A DNA stretch of 64,000 nucleotides. Origin: Paradesertivirga superstes (lineage in GTDB: Bacteria > Bacteroidota > Bacteroidia > Sphingobacteriales > Sphingobacteriaceae). Of the stretch, positions 59,738 to 64,000 are shown piece after piece. Positions within the stretch are counted from its first letter, which is position 1. Each line of letters opens with the position of its first letter. The stretch covers positions 1,054,001 through 1,118,000 of the forward strand of contig NZ_JBBJCN010000001.1 of the NCBI RefSeq assembly GCF_037622515.1. Reading direction: 5' to 3'. The notes under the pieces are model-generated. The model saw only the letters and a list, made by a program, of their open reading frames with translations, was not told the DNA's origin and did not search any database. The translations under genes and the position numbers were made by a program.

Positions 59738-60913
59738 CTATTTTGTATAAAACAATGTTCCAAATCCCGGATGGTCGGTTGCCTGAGCTCCACCTACAGA
59801 ACCTTCGGGCCTTTTCATATCAGCCACCTGTTTAGTGTAAGGTGATGATATCCCTTTGCTCTTATAATGATTAAAAACCATTTCAAATATGGGGCGGTAA
59901 GTAGTACTCCTGGGCGATATCGCCGGATAATTATTGGCTGTAAGACAGGTTTTCCACGGAGTATAAGGTACAGTGTTTCCTAATTGATATTTGCAGAAAT
60001 ATTCAAACCCGGCAAGTAACCAGTTGTTGCCAATAGCAAATAAATCGCTGCCATTATTATATCCAACAATAGCCGCTTCTGCCATATCGCCCAAAGCTAA
60101 CTGCCAGTGGCCATTGTCCCGACCTGTTTCGGTTTCCTGGCCGCTGCTCATAATATTTCCCAGAATTGAAGCACAACCATTAGTCATCAAACTTACTGCA
60201 GAATTAAACCTGGTTTGATCGCTTGCGAAAACTGCGATGGCTAGCTGACACTTAACGGCTGCCATTCCCCAATTCCCATCTAAAGAACCGGTTGGAGCAC
60301 CACTGGGTTGCAGCCAGGACCACCACTTATTGAGAAACCAGGCCTGAGTTTTAGAAATATCAGCAGCTTTCCACAACAGGGAATTGTCATAACGCATAAT
60401 TTCGGCGGCATTCACAAATTTAAAACCAGCAAGGCCTATAATCAACTGAGCGTCTTTGCCGGTAAAGGTGGTATTTGCATTAGTCCAGCCCCGTATGATT
60501 GCCAGTGCCTTGTCCCGATAAACTCCCTGACCTGTAATTTTCCACATCAGCGCCTGATGATACGCCGCATTACAGTCGTTTTCGAAAGCCGTTCTGTTAA
60601 CATTGGTAGTTCCCCTGTCTAGCGTAGAAAAATATCCCTTCGGAACATAGGTGGATTTTGAAAAGCCGTCTGCAGAAAACTTGTCGTAACCTGCTTTCCA
60701 TGGCGCCGCGTTGGCTGCCACTTTCGACTTCATCCGGGATAGATCGGCGGCAGTGTGTAAAATACCCGGATGTACAAAGGCAGCCGCCCTGGCTACTTCT
60801 TCTTTTGAGGATTGAACTTCTGCCACTTCCTGCGAAGCAGCGTTGTTATCTTTTTTACATGCTCCGGCAGATACTACTGCCAGACAACATAAAACTTTTA
60901 AAATTTTTTTCAT
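59738..60913 (-). CDS. Alginate-lyase-fold lipoprotein (third lyase)
   Basis: The 391-residue single-domain lipoprotein has lipobox SAGAC (Cys19). After a short linker it has the same toroid as the two giant lyases: FVHPGILHTAADLSRMKSKV, AYHQALMWKITG, DGNWGMAAVKCQLA, GQETETGRDNGHWQLALGD and the C-terminal RPEGSVGG...DHPGFGTLFY. The N-W-G and Q-E-x-x-R-D-x-GH blocks hold the likely catalytic Asn, Arg and His. Such folds occur in PL5 and PL38-like enzymes acting on alginate or glucuronan; which applies here is not visible. As a lipoprotein it probably trims oligosaccharides at the surface or in the periplasm. It is first in an operator-led unit with GH106 and DUF4861. Confidence 0.8.
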   Translation of the reverse strand: MKKILKVLCCLAVVSAGACKKDNNAASQEVAEVQSSKEEVARAAAFVHPGILHTAADLSRMKSKVAANAAPWKAGYDKFSADGFSKSTYVPKGYFSTLDRGTTNVNRTAFENDCNAAYHQALMWKITGQGVYRDKALAIIRGWTNANTTFTGKDAQLIIGLAGFKFVNAAEIMRYDNSLLWKAADISKTQAWFLNKWWSWLQPSGAPTGSLDGNWGMAAVKCQLAIAVFASDQTRFNSAVSLMTNGCASILGNIMSSGQETETGRDNGHWQLALGDMAEAAIVGYNNGSDLFAIGNNWLLAGFEYFCKYQLGNTVPYTPWKTCLTANNYPAISPRSTTYRPIFEMVFNHYKSKGISSPYTKQVADMKRPEGSVGGAQATDHPGFGTLFYTK

Positions 60914-60952
60914 TCTTGCTGGTTTATATGGTTATAAGAGGTTAAAAATTTT

Positions 60953-60968
60953 ACTAAATCGATTTATT
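60953..60968 (-). promoter_or_regulatory. LacI-type operator before the 391-aa lyase
   Basis: The site ACTAAATCGATTTATT has one mismatch in the right half. It lies only 40 bp upstream of the lyase start. I see no good TAnnTTTG box at the usual spacing; the gap to the start codon is also short. Confidence 0.65.
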
Positions 60969-61010
60969 AAAGATTCGAAAAATATCCGGCGTATGATATT
61001 TTTTTGAAAA

Positions 61011-62621
61011 TCATTTGTGTATGTAGAAATTTCTCTCTACAGGTTCAGCTGATTTCAGTTTTACACCTCCCTTATAACCCCATTGCCAGGCCACTATGGT
61101 TACTTTAACCGGAAATTTTGTACGTACCGGAATACGATTAAATTTCAGGATATTTCCAGATAGCTCTGCAGGGCCTTCCTTTACATAATAATACACCGGA
61201 ACACCTGCACTTGAACTTGCATTTAATGTAAGTGATTTAACGCTATGATTTTGATCCGGGATTTGAGGAAAATCGATCGCCTGCTCTGCACCCTCGACGT
61301 TTCTTAAAGGGATTTTAATGTTAGCCTGTTGCACCGCAGACTTATACTTCCTGTCACCCGGATGACTTGCCATTAACCAGATATCGCCGGTACGTTTAGA
61401 ATTGTTTAAACCCATCCGGTAAAAGCGAATAGTAAAAGTGGTGTCGTTTACCTTTTGGATAGGACCGCAAATGCGTGATATCGTTATCTTTCCCTTAGCA
61501 TGGCTATTTGTCTGGGGACTACTCTGCGCAGAATCTATGAAAGCCGCGTTAACATGAAATGTGAATCCATCTTCAAGAGGTGTAAAAACCGGGCGGTAAC
61601 CGACAAACGATCCGGCGCCTGGAAGTAGCTTCCCCTGCTGGGTATATCCTATATATTGGGGAACTTTCCCGCGTGATCTGCAGTAGTACTTTTCTGTCGC
61701 CCGGGCCATCTCTTTATCAAATGCCCAGAAAGCTTCGTCTCTATTCCCAGAATAGTGATGGAAAGAATTTGCAGAAGCGCTTAACGGCTCATTAAGCCTC
61801 CAGCGATCTACCAGCCAACCTTTTTGCGGACTGGCTGCCTTAAGACTAGCCGGGCCCTCCAATGGCATAATCGAGGGAAGCCTCGCCTTTGCTGCTTTTT
61901 TTATAAACATGCAAAGAAACTCAACCATCCCGTCCGAATAATCGAAATGACCGCGACCGGCGTCGGCAAGTAAAGCAATGGTAGACTGCGGATTATCTTT
62001 CTTAAACTGAATTGCAGGAAGAATCCGGCCTTCAAGCCATTCATATTCACCGATTACTATCAGACCCGGAATTCCGTCGATAGAACGCTTCCCCCAATCA
62101 GGATTAGGGCGACCGCTGCCGGTCATATTGGTTAAAGGGGCATCGCCATGGATGGCTAAAACCGCAAGCGTACGCTCCGGATTCCATGCGGCAAAATTCC
62201 AGGGATAGCTGGCAGCAGCAGAATGGCCGATAGGAACAATTGGAGCAAATGCCAATTCAGAATATCCCGAAATATCTGCAAGGCTTTTCATCATTTCATT
62301 AAAGTGAAGACCCGCTTTCCCGTTAAAATCGAATACAGGATCCAGAAAAGGGCTTACCCAAACTTCCGCGAAGCCGAGTTGCGTTAAGGTTTTGCGAAAT
62401 TTTGTATGCTCTAAGATTCCCTCTTCCAACATATTATGCTGACCAACAACTACTCCCCTAACCTGCTTGCAATTGGGAGGTATCCATAGAAAGGCCGTTG
62501 GATGATCGGTGGTTTCGTTTGAAATTACGCCTTTTACTTCCACAGACCACTGCCAGTCGGCAGCATAGCCGGAACAAGAAATAAATAATACTGCAAAAAA
62601 CAATGGAATAACCCGCTTCAT
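61011..62621 (-). CDS. Exported alpha/beta-hydrolase, possible carbohydrate esterase
   Basis: The 536-residue product has a signal peptide (MKRVIPLFFAVLFISCSGYA). Residues 25-260 form an alpha/beta-hydrolase. GVVVGQHNMLEEGI is the oxyanion-side loop, PIGHSAAASYPW holds the nucleophile Ser134 (G-H-S-A-A rather than G-x-S-x-G), and DAGRGHFDYSDG supplies the likely catalytic His. The second half is a beta-rich domain (ITISRICGPIQKVNDTTFTI, DQNHSVKSLTLNASSSAGVP) that looks like an Ig-type or binding module. In a locus for acidic, branched glycan it could remove acetyl or other acyl groups. No operator lies directly upstream; it probably shares a promoter with the GH28-like gene or one outside the window. 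Confidence 0.7.
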   Translation of the reverse strand: MKRVIPLFFAVLFISCSGYAADWQWSVEVKGVISNETTDHPTAFLWIPPNCKQVRGVVVGQHNMLEEGILEHTKFRKTLTQLGFAEVWVSPFLDPVFDFNGKAGLHFNEMMKSLADISGYSELAFAPIVPIGHSAAASYPWNFAAWNPERTLAVLAIHGDAPLTNMTGSGRPNPDWGKRSIDGIPGLIVIGEYEWLEGRILPAIQFKKDNPQSTIALLADAGRGHFDYSDGMVEFLCMFIKKAAKARLPSIMPLEGPASLKAASPQKGWLVDRWRLNEPLSASANSFHHYSGNRDEAFWAFDKEMARATEKYYCRSRGKVPQYIGYTQQGKLLPGAGSFVGYRPVFTPLEDGFTFHVNAAFIDSAQSSPQTNSHAKGKITISRICGPIQKVNDTTFTIRFYRMGLNNSKRTGDIWLMASHPGDRKYKSAVQQANIKIPLRNVEGAEQAIDFPQIPDQNHSVKSLTLNASSSAGVPVYYYVKEGPAELSGNILKFNRIPVRTKFPVKVTIVAWQWGYKGGVKLKSAEPVERNFYIHK

Positions 62622-62723
62622 AATTGAATATTTACCGAAAAAAACTGAACTGGATACAGGAGAGATCCTTCACACATAATTAATTTGCACAGATCTGTAC
62701 GAGGTATTTGCGATAGAATCTCC

Positions 62724-64000
62724 CTATCGATTAAATACCACATCCTGAACATGTTCTCCTATCTTAATGTTCCCGGCTTTCGCATCTAAAACCAGCTTAT
62801 CATTGATTCTTAGATTTTTGAAGCTGATATTTTTAATGCCGTGTGATGAATCCAAGCCGCTGATTATAGAAGCTGCGAGGTTAGTTCCCTGATAAGAGAT
62901 ATTTGTAAACGAGATGTTTTCAATTCCTCGTCCAGGGCCGGTATTGTATTTGGCATTGTTTACTACGCGTAAGTTTAATAATTGCCCCTCCTGAAAGTCG
63001 TCTACTCGAATGCTATTAAATCGGATATTTCTTACCAGATTAAAATCGCCGGCACTGATTGACATACAACCCTGGTAGTTCGGATCATCTTCATCCTGTT
63101 CGAGAATATCAATATTATCGAACAGAATATCTTCGATCACTTCCCCTGATGTTTTGGTGTTACCATGAAGTCCAATCTGAATAGGGTGAGCTACATCCGC
63201 CCAAAGAATGGAGTTTGTAATCTTATAATTACTCGCATCACCATAGAAGTCCCATCGATGGCCATAAATCGCTATACAATCGTCTGAAGTACGCAAAAAG
63301 ACATCATCGATTAGTACATTACTGCAACTCATCAAATCTATTCCATCACTCCAGGGATTGGCGCTGAACGATTTGATATTCCTGATAATCAGGTTCGTAG
63401 AACCTCCCCCATAAATGGTATAATGTTTTGGATTTAGGACAATGATACCATCCACCTCTACATTTTTTGAATGACGTATTTCGACGCCTCTCATCGGTTG
63501 GTCGAGAATCCCTCTACCGATAACTTTAACATTTTCTATCCTGTCGCATACAAGTTTTGCCCGAACCACGGCTCCGCCAGCAATATAAACTGTCTTTCCG
63601 CTAGGGATATTAAACTCATCACCGGGAAGATCCGTTGGCTGATGGAGACCTGGACCAAAATAAATGACATTAGGGTCGTTCGGGTCCGGCTTAGTTGTTT
63701 CTATTGCATTTCCAAATACATGCAAATTATGCAGCCTGTCACCATCAAATTCAACAGATACTTTCTGAGGTTTATCAAGTGTAAAGAAGGCTGTCTTTCC
63801 GACGACTCTTACCGGGATACCATATGAAGAGGGACGCACTTTTACTTCATCAAAATCGCCATTATTCTTTCGTACAGCCACTTCAACAGCACCTGAAAAA
63901 TCAAAATAAACCATAGAGGCATCCTGAAGCTTATCGAGATCTACCTTTACGTTGTACTCGAATAAGTCCTGCCACTCACCACCGGGCTTGCGAACCCGCA
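62724..64000 (-). CDS. GH28-like parallel beta-helix protein, 5' end outside the window
   Basis: The frame stays open upstream of the internal ATG at 63914 to the right edge (KPGGEWQDLFEYNVKVDLDK), so the true start is beyond 64000. At least 425 residues are present. A short beta-sandwich (VYFDFSGAVEVAV) leads into a right-handed beta-helix with repeated strands (IENVKVIGRGILD, NVEVDGIIVLNP, LIIRNIKSFSAN). GH28 landmarks are partly present: NPWSDGIDL in place of N-T-D and RTSDDCIAIYGHRW with the Asp pair. The GHG and R-I-K motifs are not seen; IQIGLHG stands near the first. It is probably a glycosidase or lyase acting on a uronate or rhamnose-containing chain. Confidence 0.7.
   Translation of the reverse strand, partial: RVRKPGGEWQDLFEYNVKVDLDKLQDASMVYFDFSGAVEVAVRKNNGDFDEVKVRPSSYGIPVRVVGKTAFFTLDKPQKVSVEFDGDRLHNLHVFGNAIETTKPDPNDPNVIYFGPGLHQPTDLPGDEFNIPSGKTVYIAGGAVVRAKLVCDRIENVKVIGRGILDQPMRGVEIRHSKNVEVDGIIVLNPKHYTIYGGGSTNLIIRNIKSFSANPWSDGIDLMSCSNVLIDDVFLRTSDDCIAIYGHRWDFYGDASNYKITNSILWADVAHPIQIGLHGNTKTSGEVIEDILFDNIDILEQDEDDPNYQGCMSISAGDFNLVRNIRFNSIRVDDFQEGQLLNLRVVNNAKYNTGPGRGIENISFTNISYQGTNLAASIISGLDSSHGIKNISFKNLRINDKLVLDAKAGNIKIGEHVQDVVFNR

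Overview
The window looks like chromosome of a Bacteroidota bacterium, probably a Sphingobacteriales/Pedobacter-type organism. This rests on two SusC/SusD pairs, type IX secretion (T9SS) C-terminal sorting domains, promoters with the Bacteroidota TAnnTTTG box instead of a sigma70 -10 box, A+T-rich spacers and few Shine-Dalgarno sites. No ribosomal or housekeeping marker is present, so the genus is an inference.

Left part (1-5940): a mosaic of small genes and debris. It holds a truncated secreted protein at the left edge, three small secreted or membrane proteins on the minus strand, a dead SRAP/YedK-like gene with two in-frame stops, a four-gene plus-strand operon led by a secreted thermonuclease, an integrase fragment, a 40-bp perfect palindrome, a 3' fragment of tRNA-Phe with its terminator (a likely integration scar), a broken hydrolase and a DUF2798 membrane protein.

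Right part (6040-64000): every recognisable gene is on the minus strand and belongs to one very large polysaccharide utilization locus for an acidic (uronate-containing) heteropolysaccharide. Read in the direction of transcription it contains a GH28-like beta-helix protein and an alpha/beta-hydrolase; an alginate-lyase-fold lipoprotein, a GH106-LamG protein and a DUF4861 lipoprotein; SusC2-SusD2; LacI regulator 2; GH97-GH88-GH3(frameshifted)-GH92; a 1498-aa T9SS-exported lyase; GH97, an SDR dehydrogenase and a cupin isomerase; a 1976-aa T9SS-exported lyase; SusC1-SusD1-DUF5017-lipoprotein; LacI regulator 1; a BadF/NagK-type kinase; and GH43 with a heparinase II/III-type lyase. Inferred flow: surface lyases cut the backbone and bring it to two SusCD importers; periplasmic GH88, GH97, GH3, GH92, GH43 and GH106 remove unsaturated uronate and neutral side chains; the SDR, isomerase and kinase feed the products into metabolism.

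The locus is tied together by ten copies of one 16-bp palindrome (consensus ACTAAATCGATTTAGT), a LacI-type operator. One lies ahead of almost every transcription unit, and in several cases it sits 4-5 nt upstream of a TAnnTTTG promoter box. Two paralogous LacI regulators with nearly matching recognition helices are encoded.

The locus also shows duplication followed by decay. Between the intact genes lie remnants of a second kinase, a third LacI regulator, a second heparinase-type lyase, a fourth alginate-lyase-fold enzyme still attached to its operator, and a group II intron reverse transcriptase. Novel-looking protein parts include a roughly 200-aa TGRTPE module present three times in the two giant lyases, a roughly 155-aa insertion in SusD1, and two GH97 enzymes with Gly where retaining members have the nucleophile Asp.
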